Assembly (NCBI RefSeq): GCF_000745345.1
Contig: NZ_JQNR01000005.1
Location: 4,761,650-4,825,649, forward strand
Direction: 5' to 3'
DNA from: Actinacidiphila yeochonensis CN732
GTDB lineage: Bacteria > Actinomycetota > Actinomycetes > Streptomycetales > Streptomycetaceae
DNA: 64,000 nt
Shown here: positions 9,040 to 17,253 of the stretch, in pieces
How the letters are laid out: each line of letters opens with the position of its first letter
How positions within the stretch are numbered: the first letter of the stretch is position 1
Notes under the pieces: generated by a model
Seen by the model: the letters and a program-made list of their open reading frames with translations, nothing else
The model's database searches: none
Told to the model about the DNA's origin: nothing
Made by a program: the position numbers and the translations under genes

Positions 9040-9772
9040 ATGCCACCGGCCCGATCCGCCATCCGTGACCTCGTCCACGTGTACCGCGACCGCCATCCCA
9101 CGGAGCGCGACGCCCTCCAGCCGCTGCCGGCATCACTGCACATGGACCCCGGCCCTGATCCGACCTGCCGGACGACGCGGCCCGCACCCATCACGTGCGG
9201 CGCCGTCGTGGTCGACCGCGCGCTGCGCGTCCTGCACGTCGAGCCCTCAGCCGGCGGCCCGCGCCTCGCCCCCGGCGGCCGTGTCGAAACCGGCGACACC
9301 ACACTCCGCCAGGCCGCACTGCGCGAGCTCCACGAGGCGACCGGCATCCCGCCCGGCGCCCTGTGCCCGCCCCGCGGCTGCTCGCCGTGCCGATCGACAT
9401 CGACATCGACGACAGCGACACCCGCGCCGACGCCGCCGAAGGCGACGCCCCCCAGCAGCACTTCGCCGTCCGCTTCGTGTTCTGCCTCGCGGACACCGTG
9501 ACACCCGGGGACACCGCGACCCTCGCGGACGCCGCGCCCCCGAGACCGTGCCGCGGACCGGGGAGGTCACCGGGGTCCTCTGGGCCGAACCCGGCGACCT
9601 GGCCGCGCTGATGGCGCCCCAGGACACCCGCCGAGCCCCGGCGGCCCTCGCCGCGCGAAGCCGTCCGGGCGCGGCAGCCCCGGAGAACGGACGCCCCGCG
9701 CGGAGCGGCGGCGGGTATCCCCCGGCACCACACCGACCTGCTCCGCGCCCGACCCCCCGGGCCGGCCGGTGA
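9040..9772 (+). pseudogene. NUDIX-like hydrolase, two frameshifts as read
   Basis: ATG 9040 is preceded by GAGAGG. The first frame gives VVVDRALRVLHVEPS and a NUDIX-like box (GGRVETGD, RQAALRELHEATGI). Near 9370 the frame moves to PRLLAVPIDIDIDD and FAVRFVFCLAD. Near 9545 it moves again to ETVPRTGEVTGVLWAEP and LAALM, a normal NUDIX C-terminal strand and helix. Both breaks are repaired by one extra C in a CCCC or CCCCC run. The box itself is degenerate: the Glu before the x7 spacer is Thr and the second Glu of the EE pair is Ala, so metal binding may be weak even when the frame is repaired. It lies directly between the ABC-NUDIX fusion and the double-NUDIX gene on the same strand. Confidence 0.72.
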
Positions 9773-9846
9773 CCACCACGCCGGTCTCCTCGCCCCGGCC
9801 CCCGAACGGCACGCCCCCGAAGCCCCCCGCGACCCTGGAGTTCCCC

Positions 9847-10896
9847 GTGACCGACCGGCCGTTCGACCTCCTCCACCGGGCCCGACTCGACGGTGTCGAG
9901 CGCCCTGCCGCCAGCGTCCTGCTCACCGACCGGGCCGGCGCGGTCCTGCTCGTACGCCGATCCGCGGGCACGCGGCTGGCCGGCCTGTGGGAACTGCCCG
10001 GCGGCGGCGTCGAGGCCGGCGAGGACGCCGTGTCCGCCGCCCGGCGCGAACTCGCCGAGGAGACCGGCATCACCGCCGCCCGGATCACCGCCTACCTCGG
10101 CCACGACGACTACGTGAACGCCCGGCACGTGCGCGTCCGCGAGTTCACCTTCGCCGCCGTACTCGACCAGCCGCAGCCGGTCACTCTCAGCCCGGAGCAC
10201 GACGACCACCGCTGGGTCCCTCCCGGCGAGTTCACCGGCACCGCCTCCGGCACCGGCACCGCCTCCGGCACCGGCACCGCATCCGGCACCGGCACCGCAT
10301 CCGGCACCGGCACTGCCTCCGGCACCGGCACCGGTGAGTTCCCCGGAAAGCTCACCGACCACGAGGCCGCCCTGATCCGCCGCCACACCGCCCCCTCCCC
10401 GGCGCCCGCCGGATACCTCCCCCTGCCCGCCTACCTGGCCACCATCCCCGCGGCCCCGGTGTGGGGCGCGATCTTCTTCACCACCGCCGACGGCCGCGCG
10501 GTGATGCTGCGCTCCGCCAACCCGGCCAAGGGCCTTCAGTACCCGGGCGGAGACGCGGAGTTCACCGACACGACACCTCTGCACACCGCGGTCCGCGAGG
10601 CGTTCGAGGAGACCGGCATCCTGCTGGCACCGGACCCGGAACGGCTGCCCCTGCTGGCCAGCGTCGTCGAGCGGCCCCGTGACGGCTGGCCGATGAAGAC
10701 CGGCTTCGTCCACTGGGGCGGAGCGCTGACCGAGCGGCAGATCGCGGACATCCGCCTGGACCCGCGCGAGCACGACGCCGTCGTCACCTGCTCCCCGGCG
10801 GACCTTCGCCGTCACGCCGGCCCCCACCGCGCCGCGCTGACCCTCGCCGTCCTGGACGCGGTGCGCACCGGCGTCCCCGCCCACATCGTCCGGTGA
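9847..10896 (+). CDS. Double-NUDIX protein
   Basis: Two NUDIX domains sit in one 349-residue chain. The first has AASVLLTDRAGAVLLVRR and a canonical box (GGGVEAGE...RRELAEETGI). The second starts at PVWGAIFFTTADGRAVMLR and keeps REAFEETGI but has lost the Gly and Glu expected further upstream in the box. The domains are joined by a Gly-Thr-Ala-Ser repeat linker. GTG 9847 was chosen because GGAG lies six bases upstream. A longer GTG start at 9769 is in frame but has no ribosome site. NUDIX enzymes hydrolyse nucleotide sugars, dinucleotides or damaged nucleotides, and the substrate cannot be told here. With the fused transporter and the gene before it, five NUDIX domains lie in a row. One active and one degenerate domain suggests a regulatory or scaffolding role for the second. 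Confidence 0.85.
   Translation: MTDRPFDLLHRARLDGVERPAASVLLTDRAGAVLLVRRSAGTRLAGLWELPGGGVEAGEDAVSAARRELAEETGITAARITAYLGHDDYVNARHVRVREFTFAAVLDQPQPVTLSPEHDDHRWVPPGEFTGTASGTGTASGTGTASGTGTASGTGTASGTGTGEFPGKLTDHEAALIRRHTAPSPAPAGYLPLPAYLATIPAAPVWGAIFFTTADGRAVMLRSANPAKGLQYPGGDAEFTDTTPLHTAVREAFEETGILLAPDPERLPLLASVVERPRDGWPMKTGFVHWGGALTERQIADIRLDPREHDAVVTCSPADLRRHAGPHRAALTLAVLDAVRTGVPAHIVR
10234..10332 (+). repeat. 18-base tandem repeat encoding a hexapeptide linker
   Basis: Five copies of an 18-base unit encode Gly-Thr-Gly-Thr-Ala-Ser repeats between the two NUDIX domains. The copies differ by single silent changes. Copy number may vary between strains. Confidence 0.92.
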
Positions 10897-10977
10897 CCCG
10901 AGGCCGTACGGCAGAGTACGCGGCGTAGGCCGGCCCCGCAGCGGCGGTCGGCACCGGCACTTCGAGAGGAACACCCC

Positions 10978-11742
10978 ATGGATCTCCGACTGGACGGACG
11001 GCGGGCCGTGGTCACCGGCGGGAGCAGGGGCATCGGGCTGGCCGTCGCGAAGGCGCTGGCCGCGGAGGGGGCCAGGGTGGCGCTGGTCGCCCGGGGACAG
11101 GAGGCGCTGGAGGCCGCGGTGGCGGAGGTTCCCGGTGCGGTGGCGGTGAGCGCGGACACCGGGGACGACGCGTCGGTGGCGGCCATGGCGCGGCGGGTGG
11201 AGGAGCTTCTGGGCGGGGTGGACATCCTCGTCAACGCGGCCGCCACACCCAGCTCCGGACGGTTCGAGGAGAGCGAGCTGGAGGCCGAGGTCAACGTCAA
11301 GGTACGCGGCTACCTGCGCACCGCCCGGGCGTTCGCCCCGGGCATGACCGCCGCGGGCTGGGGCCGGATCATCAACATCAGCGGCCTGGCGGCCCGGCAG
11401 AGCGGTTCGCTCGTCGGTTCGGTGCGCAACGTGGCGGTGGCGGCGCTGACCAAGAGCCTCGCCGACGAACTCGGCCCGCACGGGGTCAACGTGGTCGTCG
11501 TCCACCCGGGCCTGACCCGTACGGAGAAGACCCCCAGGACACTCGCCGCCATGGCGGCCGCCCGGGGGGTGGAACCGGACGAGGTCGAGCGGGCCGCGGC
11601 AGCCGGCATCTCCATCGGCCGACTCGTCACCGCGGAGGAGGTCGCCTCGGTGGTGGCCTTCCTGGCCAGCCCGCTCAGCGTGGCGATCAACGGCGACGCG
11701 ATCGCCGCCGGCGGAGGTGCGAAGGGGGCCATCCACTACTGA
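10978..11742 (+). CDS. SDR-family protein lacking the canonical YxxxK active site
   Basis: This 254-residue Rossmann protein has a clear cofactor loop TGGSRGIG (residues 15-22), NAA near 82-84, and the catalytic-Ser region INISG. Where classical short-chain dehydrogenases have Tyr-x3-Lys, aligned on the following ALTKSLADELG helix, this protein reads GSVRN, so Tyr becomes Gly and Lys becomes Asn. The C-terminal VHPGLTRTEKT and GAKGAIHY are intact, so the fold is not decaying. A recurring SDR subgroup with this change is, to my recollection, annotated as oxidoreductases of unknown activity. ATG 10978 follows GAGAGGAA. It lies 81 bases after the double-NUDIX gene on the same strand and may share its transcript. 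Confidence 0.87.
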   Translation: MDLRLDGRRAVVTGGSRGIGLAVAKALAAEGARVALVARGQEALEAAVAEVPGAVAVSADTGDDASVAAMARRVEELLGGVDILVNAAATPSSGRFEESELEAEVNVKVRGYLRTARAFAPGMTAAGWGRIINISGLAARQSGSLVGSVRNVAVAALTKSLADELGPHGVNVVVVHPGLTRTEKTPRTLAAMAAARGVEPDEVERAAAAGISIGRLVTAEEVASVVAFLASPLSVAINGDAIAAGGGAKGAIHY

Positions 11743-11763
11743 CCGGCGCCATCAACTACTGGC
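11724..11763 (+). repeat. Short direct repeat over the SDR stop codon
   Basis: GCCATCCACTACTG at the 3' end of the SDR gene is followed within about 20 bases by GCCATCAACTACTGG. The second copy duplicates the last codons just past the stop. It may be a recent small duplication. Confidence 0.6.
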
Positions 11764-12211
11764 CACAGGACACCTCCAGGACACCGGGCGTACGGCTCCC
11801 GGCGGCGGCCGGTGACCGGTGGCCGGTAGCCGGGCGATCCCGGCGGGCCCGCGCGCCGCAGGGGCCGACACCGTTCGGGCGCTGCGGCGCGGTTCGGCGC
11901 AGGCCCCCTGACCCGGACGGTGGGCCGGCGCGCGGCTGCGACCCGCCGCCCGCCGAGCATGCGGGGCTGCCGCGCCGTGGGCAAAGTCGGCTGGACGCGG
12001 GGGCGTTCAGCGGCACGGGCAGGGTGGCAGTACCCTCGTGACCTCACACGCCTCGTCGCCGCGTACTCCCCGTAGCGGCGCCCACCCGGCGGAGGCGGGC
12101 GTGCGAGCTCCCGGCGGTTCGGCCCGGCCGTCGGCGGTACCGGGAACGGCATGGGGGACGGGCCTACCACAGGAACTTCCGCACAACTGTGCGGCGCGAG
12201 GGGCGGATCAG
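11764..12211. other. Intergenic region before the Ala/Pro-rich membrane protein
   Basis: About 450 bases separate the SDR stop from GTG 12212. The + frame stays open from 12038, but its 58 extra residues have no ribosome site and low-complexity composition. I therefore treat them as untranslated. No other gene or clear hairpin is visible. Confidence 0.4.
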
Positions 12212-14197
12212 GTGGACGAGCACGACGGCACTGGCATATCCGGTGACGACCACGGAACGGCGGAGGCTGAGGCCCAGCCGACCGCACAGCGGCACAGGGG
12301 CCCGGCGGACGCCGCCGCGGCCCGCGAGGACGCGGCAGCGCCCGCTGAGGGCGGACGACCGGCGCGGCCGGTCCCGCCGGGGAACGCGGACCCGCGGGCC
12401 GTACCCGGGGAGCCGGCATCGCCGACACGGCGTCAGGGACGGGGCACCGTCGGTTCGGCGCCGACCGGACCCGCTGTCACCCCGGGGGAGTCCCCCGTAG
12501 CGGCGGGGGAGACCGCGGAGCCCGCGGCCGAAGGCGAGGAGGCGGCGCGGCCGAGCGCGGCCGACCCGAGCACGGCGGGCACAGGGACGGGCACGGCGCC
12601 GGATGCGGGTACGACTGCCGCACAGGGGAGTTCGTCCGGTCCCGGAGGGGCGCGTGCGGCAGGGACACCCGTGACGGCCGGTCAGCCCGGCGGGTCGGGC
12701 ACGCCGGTGACGCCCGACGGCCAGGCAGGCCGGGAGGCCGCTCCGGCCCCCACCGATGCGTCCCCCGAGGCGGGGGAGCCTGAGGCGACCGCACCCGGAC
12801 CGACGGCGCCGGCGCGGCCGAAGAGGCCGGCGAAGCGCGCCACAACCGGGAAGCCGGCCGCCTCCGCGTCGGCCGCCAGGCCGGTGAAGAGCACCCCCGC
12901 CGCGGCAGCCGCCCCCGCTGCGAAGCCCGTCGAGGCGAGTGCTCCGGCCCAGCCCGCGGCGCCCGCGGCCCCCGCCGGAGTCGATGCGAAGCCGCAGCCG
13001 GCGGCCGGCGCCTCGGCCGCTGTCCCGGTGGCCGAGGAAGGAGCCGCGTCGGCGGAGCCGGTGGCCGAGCCCGCGGCCGCCCCGTCCGAGGCCCGGATCG
13101 CCCCGCCCGCCGGGACGGCCGCCGCCAAGGCCGGGACTGCCGGCGGGACCACCGCCGCGGCGCAACCCGCCGAGCCCGACACGGCCGAGACAGTGGACGA
13201 GGCCGATGCGGCCCAGTCCGCCGCCTCCGAGTCGGCCGCCGCGTCCGACGGAGCCCCCTCCGACGGAGCCGCCTCCGAGGAAGCGCAGCCCGTCGAGCCC
13301 GCTGCCGAGGGGACACCGTCGGAGCATTCGGAGCATTCGGCCGAAGCCGCCCCCGACCCCGCTGCGTCCCAGCTTCCGCCCCCCGTGGCCCGCTTGGCCT
13401 TGGCGGGACGGGGCGGGGCGCCGACGGACGGTCCCGGCGGCGGCTCGGGGGACGGGGACGGCGACGGCGGCGGTCGGCGGTGGAGCCGCCGCCGAACGGT
13501 CGCGGTGTCGGCCGGTGCCGGGGCCGTGGTCGTCGCGATCGTGCTCGGGATCACAGCTGTGACCTCAGGAAACGGGCAGGGAAGTGCCGCCGCGGAGCCC
13601 TCCGCGGCGGCGACGAAGGACCGGGCCGCCGTCCAGCCCACCACCAGCACCCCGGACAGCCCCGCTGCGTCGCCCTCCGCGACCACCTCGTCGCCGGCCG
13701 TCCCGACCACGCCCGCCGCCACGAGCGCGGCGCCCACCACGTCGAGCGCGTCCGTGCCCGACAGCCCGACGAGCGCTCCGGCGCAGCCGGCCACCACCGC
13801 GCCGGCCACCACCGCACCGGCCACCACGCCCCCGGCGAGTCCGACGGCCAGTCCTGGACCCGGGACCGGACCGCGGGTCTCCTCCGTCGCCGTGACCGGC
13901 ATCACCTGCGCCAGGGGCGCGAGCCACAAGGCGGTCGCGACCGTCGTGGTGCGCTACGACGGAAGCGCCGCGGGGACCCTGCGGCTCACCTGGTGGCGCG
14001 GCGCCACCCGGAACCCGCAGGGCGCTGCCACGACGGCTCAGCAGACCGCGACGTTCCCCAAGGGCGCGACAAGCTACACCCTCACCGACACGTACACCTT
14101 CACCTCCGGCGTCGGCCGCACGTACGTCGGCCTGACCGTCTCCAGCGCCCCGGCCGCCGCCGCCGGCGAGAGCTCCATGGCCGTCGACTGCCGTTGA
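12212..14197 (+). CDS. Ala/Pro-rich single-pass membrane protein with extracellular C-terminal domain
   Basis: GTG 12212 is preceded by GAGGGG eight bases upstream, giving 661 residues. About 400 residues of Ala/Pro/Glu-rich, probably disordered and cytosolic sequence come first. Then come a basic stop RRWSRRR and one membrane helix (AVSAGAGAVVVAIVLGITAV, about residues 432-451), then a Ser/Thr/Pro stalk. A C-terminal domain of about 100 residues follows, rich in beta strands, with two Cys (ITCARG and AVDCR) that could form a disulphide. It resembles the many Streptomyces type II membrane proteins of unknown function with a wall-spanning stalk. I do not recognise the C-terminal domain by name. 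A strong hairpin follows the stop. Confidence 0.75.
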   Translation: MDEHDGTGISGDDHGTAEAEAQPTAQRHRGPADAAAAREDAAAPAEGGRPARPVPPGNADPRAVPGEPASPTRRQGRGTVGSAPTGPAVTPGESPVAAGETAEPAAEGEEAARPSAADPSTAGTGTGTAPDAGTTAAQGSSSGPGGARAAGTPVTAGQPGGSGTPVTPDGQAGREAAPAPTDASPEAGEPEATAPGPTAPARPKRPAKRATTGKPAASASAARPVKSTPAAAAAPAAKPVEASAPAQPAAPAAPAGVDAKPQPAAGASAAVPVAEEGAASAEPVAEPAAAPSEARIAPPAGTAAAKAGTAGGTTAAAQPAEPDTAETVDEADAAQSAASESAAASDGAPSDGAASEEAQPVEPAAEGTPSEHSEHSAEAAPDPAASQLPPPVARLALAGRGGAPTDGPGGGSGDGDGDGGGRRWSRRRTVAVSAGAGAVVVAIVLGITAVTSGNGQGSAAAEPSAAATKDRAAVQPTTSTPDSPAASPSATTSSPAVPTTPAATSAAPTTSSASVPDSPTSAPAQPATTAPATTAPATTPPASPTASPGPGTGPRVSSVAVTGITCARGASHKAVATVVVRYDGSAAGTLRLTWWRGATRNPQGAATTAQQTATFPKGATSYTLTDTYTFTSGVGRTYVGLTVSSAPAAAAGESSMAVDCR

Positions 14198-14229
14198 CGC
14201 GGGCGGGCACGGTGTGAGGCCGTGCCCCA

Positions 14230-14288
14230 CAGGGGGCGCCCTGCCCGTCGCCGCAACGGCGCCGGCAGAACGGCAGGGCGCCCCCCTG
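14230..14288. terminator. Hairpin downstream of the membrane protein gene
   Basis: A 16-base GC-rich arm (14230-14245) pairs with 14272-14288 with one bulged C. The loop is about 26 bases. It begins 33 bases after the stop of the membrane protein gene. Confidence 0.7.
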
Positions 14289-14373
14289 GCCTCCGTACCG
14301 CTCGCTGAGGAGGCCAGGAGGGCCGAAGTGAACCCGGTGCCAAGGCGGACGCGCCTCGCGTCTGCGACCGTGT

Positions 14374-14443
14374 GAATATCTGGTGCCGCGAGGGGAGAAA
14401 TATTCGCCTGCGCGGCAGGGTTTTCGCGGGCGCTCCGCGAAAA
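14374..14443. promoter_or_regulatory. AT-rich dyads upstream of the cold-shock gene
   Basis: GAATAT (14374-14379) and ATATTC (14400-14405) form one inverted repeat. TTTTCGCGG (14421-14429) and CCGCGAAAA (14435-14443) form a perfect 9-base stem with a 5-base loop. Both lie just ahead of the predicted cold-shock promoter and are AT-rich for this genome. Confidence 0.45.
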
Positions 14444-14482
14444 AAGTCAAGCCGTCGCCCCGCATGCCGGCCCGCACTGTGC

Positions 14483-14658
14483 TAGCGTTGGTACCAGTTG
14501 CAGTTGTGGTTCCCATGAGCTTCAAGTGCCCTCGCTGAGCTTTCTGTCCCAGCGGGAGCATTTTTGTTTTCCCGGTTGTTTCCGGATGGGGTGATCATCA
14601 CGGCGACGCTGCGCCCGCATGGTGCGGGTGCAGGGCACCGCCCCGAAGGAGATACAAC
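14483..14658 (+). promoter_or_regulatory. Promoter and long leader of the cold-shock gene
   Basis: TAGCGT (14483-14488) fits a -10 element. It leaves a leader of about 165 bases before ATG 14659, rich in T runs (GCATTTTTGTTTTCC). Long structured leaders are characteristic of cspA-type genes, where the RNA itself senses temperature. A seven-codon frame (ATG 14515 to TGA 14538) lies inside it without a ribosome site. Its role is unproven. Confidence 0.5.
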
Positions 14659-14862
14659 ATGGCTACTGGCACCGTGAAGTGGTTCAACGCGGAAAAGGGC
14701 TTCGGCTTCATCGAGCAGGACGGTGGCGGCGCTGACGTGTTCGCCCACTACTCGAACATCGCCACCCAGGGCTTCCGCGAGCTTCAGGAAGGCCAGAAGG
14801 TGAGCTTCGACGTCACCCAGGGCCAGAAGGGCCCGCAGGCGGAGAACATCGTTCCGGCCTGA
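14659..14862 (+). CDS. CspA-family cold-shock protein
   Basis: This 67-residue protein is a full-length cold-shock domain: GTVKWFNAEKGFGFIEQD contains RNP1 (KGFGFIE), and DVFAHYSNI contains RNP2. It ends in AENIVPA. These proteins bind single-stranded RNA or DNA and melt RNA structure. GAAGGAGA precedes the ATG at ideal spacing. It is followed by its own hairpin terminator and then by a DEAD-box helicase gene, a pairing known from Streptomyces that suggests joint work on structured RNA in the cold. Confidence 0.97.
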   Translation: MATGTVKWFNAEKGFGFIEQDGGGADVFAHYSNIATQGFRELQEGQKVSFDVTQGQKGPQAENIVPA

Positions 14863-14882
14863 CGCTTGACGCGTACAACGTG

Positions 14883-14919
14883 AGCTGGGGCCCGCACCTG
14901 AAGGGTGCGGGCCCCAGCT
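14883..14919 (+). terminator. Intrinsic-type terminator of the cold-shock gene
   Basis: A 16-base arm at 14883-14898 pairs with 14903/4-14919 around a short TGAA loop. It is followed by a T-rich stretch (TTGTGTGTTTC). It starts 20 bases after the stop codon. Confidence 0.85.
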
Positions 14920-15220
14920 TGTGTGTTTCATCGAGTTCCTCCCGCAACAGCCTCCGCCTGCGGCAACGGCCTCGCGGACGGCGGGAGCCGGTCCGTACGG
15001 ACGGCATTTCGCTCCGGCGTGTCGCGACACGGCAAGGCCACTCCGGTCCTTCGGCCCGATATTCGAATCCCGTCGGCCGGGAGCTGCGCTTGCCGGCGCA
15101 AATGGGAAGGCGCGTTCTTCCCTGTTTCGTTTTTTTCTTCGGCTCGTACTTGCGACTCTCTGTGCGGCTCACCGCTGCCGGAAACTCCTCGATACGTGCC
15201 CGCATCGAGGAAGGTTCTGC
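14920..15220 (+). other. Leader region of the DEAD-box helicase gene
   Basis: About 300 bases lie between the cold-shock terminator and the helicase start, with no gene. It contains a T-rich stretch (TTTCGTTTTTTTCTTCGG, about 15126-15143), similar in flavour to the cold-shock leader. A shared cold-induced leader mechanism is possible but not demonstrated. Confidence 0.4.
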
Positions 15221-16774
15221 ATGAACCGCACCACTCGCACGAACGACCGCTACTCCCGCACCGGCGGCTCCGCCGGCTCGGCCGGCTCCTCAAGGGGCGG
15301 CGGGTTCCGTTCGCGGTCCTCGCGCCCCTCGGGCGGCGGCCGCTCCGGTGCCTCCGGCCGTTCCGGCGGCGGCAACGGGCGTCGCCCCGCGCAGCAGGGG
15401 GAGTTCGCGCTGCCGGTGACCGTCACGCCGGCGCTTCCCGCGGTCGCGGCGTTCAGCGATCTCGACATGCCCGCCCCGCTGCTGGCGGCACTCAGCGCCC
15501 AGGGTGTGGCTGAGCCGTTCCCGATCCAGGCGGCGACCCTCCCGAACACGCTGGCCGGCCGGGACGTGCTGGGCAGGGGCCGTACCGGTTCCGGCAAGAC
15601 GCTCGCCTTCGGCCTGGCGCTCCTGGCCCGTACCGCCGGCCGCCGCGCCGAGCCCCGGCAGCCGCTGGCCCTGGTCCTCGTGCCCACCCGGGAACTGGCC
15701 CAGCAGGTCACCGACGCGCTCACCCCCTACGCCCGGCCGCTGGGGCTGCGGATGGCCACGGTGGTCGGCGGCATGTCGATCAACCGGCAGGCCGGAGCCC
15801 TGCGCGGGGGCGCCGAGGTCGTCGTCGCCACCCCCGGACGGCTCAAGGACCTCATCGAACGCGGCGACTGCCGCCTGGGCCAGGTCGACATCACCGTGCT
15901 GGACGAGGCCGACCAGATGGCCGACATGGGCTTCATGCCGCAGGTCACCGAACTCCTCGACCAGGTGCGCCAGGGCGGCCAGCGCATGCTGTTCTCCGCC
16001 ACCCTGGACCGCAACGTCGACCTGCTGGTGCGCCGCTACCTGACCGACCCGGTGGTCCACTCGGTCGACCCCTCCGTGGCGACGGTCACGACGATGGAAC
16101 ACCACGTGCTGCACGTCAACGTCGCCGACAAGCACGCCACCACCATCGAGATCGGCGCGCGCGACGGCCGGGTGATCATGTTCCTGGACACCAAGCACGC
16201 GGTCGACCGGCTGACCAAGGACCTCCTGCGCAGCGGTGTGCGGGCCGCGGCGCTGCACGGCGGCAAGTCCCAGCCCCAGCGGACCCGTACCCTCGAACAG
16301 TTCAAGACCGGGCACGTCACCGCGCTGGTGGCCACGAACGTCGCCGCCCGCGGCATCCACGTCGACAACCTCGACCTGGTGGTCAACGTCGATCCGCCGA
16401 GCGACCACAAGGACTACCTGCACCGCGGCGGCCGGACCGCCCGGGCCGGCGAGTCCGGCAGCGTCGTGACCCTGGTGCTGCCCAACCAGCGGCGTGACAT
16501 GACCCGCCTGATGGCCGACGCGGGCATCACGCCGCAGACCACGCAGGTGCGCTCCGGGGAGGCGGAACTGACCCGCATCACCGGCGCCCAGGCACCGTCG
16601 GGCGTCCCCGTCACCATCGCCGCGCCCCCGGTCGCGGAGCGCCCGAAGCGCCGGTCCTCGTCCTCGTCCCGCGGCCGTCGCAGCGGCAGCGCCCAGGCGC
16701 GACGGGCCGCCGGCACCCCGCGGACGACGCCCGGCTCCTCCGGTCGGCAGTCCTCCCCCCGCACCTCCGCCTGA
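15221..16774 (+). CDS. DEAD-box ATP-dependent RNA helicase
   Basis: This 517-residue helicase has all core motifs: Walker A GRTGSGKT near 122, PTRELAQQV near 157, TPGRL near 205, DEAD in VLDEADQMADMGF near 228, SAT near 258, and the motif V/VI region ATNVAARGIHVDNLDLV and HRGGRTARAG near 401. The N-terminus (about 65 residues) is Gly/Arg/Ser-rich, an RGG-like RNA-binding tail, and the C-terminus is basic. It unwinds structured RNA using ATP, probably in ribosome assembly or mRNA turnover at low temperature. ATG 15221 follows GAGGAAGG seven bases upstream; an open frame extends further upstream but is non-coding in character. The cold-shock gene precedes it and a small conserved gene follows. 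Confidence 0.95.
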   Translation: MNRTTRTNDRYSRTGGSAGSAGSSRGGGFRSRSSRPSGGGRSGASGRSGGGNGRRPAQQGEFALPVTVTPALPAVAAFSDLDMPAPLLAALSAQGVAEPFPIQAATLPNTLAGRDVLGRGRTGSGKTLAFGLALLARTAGRRAEPRQPLALVLVPTRELAQQVTDALTPYARPLGLRMATVVGGMSINRQAGALRGGAEVVVATPGRLKDLIERGDCRLGQVDITVLDEADQMADMGFMPQVTELLDQVRQGGQRMLFSATLDRNVDLLVRRYLTDPVVHSVDPSVATVTTMEHHVLHVNVADKHATTIEIGARDGRVIMFLDTKHAVDRLTKDLLRSGVRAAALHGGKSQPQRTRTLEQFKTGHVTALVATNVAARGIHVDNLDLVVNVDPPSDHKDYLHRGGRTARAGESGSVVTLVLPNQRRDMTRLMADAGITPQTTQVRSGEAELTRITGAQAPSGVPVTIAAPPVAERPKRRSSSSSRGRRSGSAQARRAAGTPRTTPGSSGRQSSPRTSA

Positions 16775-16844
16775 GCGGCGGGCCACAGGCCCATCCGACT
16801 CGGCCCCCCGCGGTCAACGGCTCCCCGCCAACCTGTGAGGCATC

Positions 16845-17141
16845 ATGCGTTGTGTCATCGCCCGTTTCGCCTTCAACCTCGTCAAGAGCGAAGTGCTGGA
16901 AGCGATGAAGGGCATCAAACCCGAACCCGTCACCGGTGAGTCCGTGATCATCGGCCGCCGCACCTACCCCGTCAAGCAGGTCGGCCAGGTGCTCACCGGG
17001 CAGGACCGCCGTGACTTCTCCGCCGCCGAGGTCACGCGGGCGATGAGCGGCCTCGGCTTCACCTGCCGCCCCGCGCCCGCGCCCGCCCTCACCACGCTCG
17101 ACACGGCGGCAGCCATGCTCGGAACTCCGACACCGGCGTAA
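16845..17141 (+). CDS. Small conserved actinobacterial protein (SCO5918-like family)
   Basis: This 98-residue protein begins MRCVIARFAFNLVKSEVLEA and contains a basic strand IIGRRTYPVKQVGQV followed by QDRRDFSAAEVTRAM. I recognise it as the small protein found beside cold-shock and DEAD-box genes in Streptomyces (the SCO5918 family name is from memory). No enzymatic motif is visible. Its basic charge and its neighbours suggest an accessory role in RNA binding or ribosome work. GAGG precedes the ATG. The gene lies 70 bases after the helicase and is probably co-transcribed, with a strong terminator following. Confidence 0.8.
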   Translation: MRCVIARFAFNLVKSEVLEAMKGIKPEPVTGESVIIGRRTYPVKQVGQVLTGQDRRDFSAAEVTRAMSGLGFTCRPAPAPALTTLDTAAAMLGTPTPA

Positions 17142-17222
17142 CCGGCCCCGGCGCGCCCGAGCCCACGACGGGGGAGGGGCGCGACCGGGCCGGTCGGAGC
17201 ACGGTGACGAGGCCGGGTTCCG

Positions 17223-17253
17223 CCGCCGCCCCCGCTCTCAGCGGGGGCGGCGG
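17223..17253 (+). terminator. Terminator hairpin after the cold-shock gene set
   Basis: A perfect 14-base stem (17223-17236 with 17240-17253) closes a three-base loop. It is very GC-rich and begins 81 bases after the small conserved gene. Confidence 0.85.

Noticed and set aside
14515..14538. Seven-codon upstream frame in the cold-shock leader
   Set aside because: It has no ribosome site and is too short to test by composition, so it is only mentioned under the leader.
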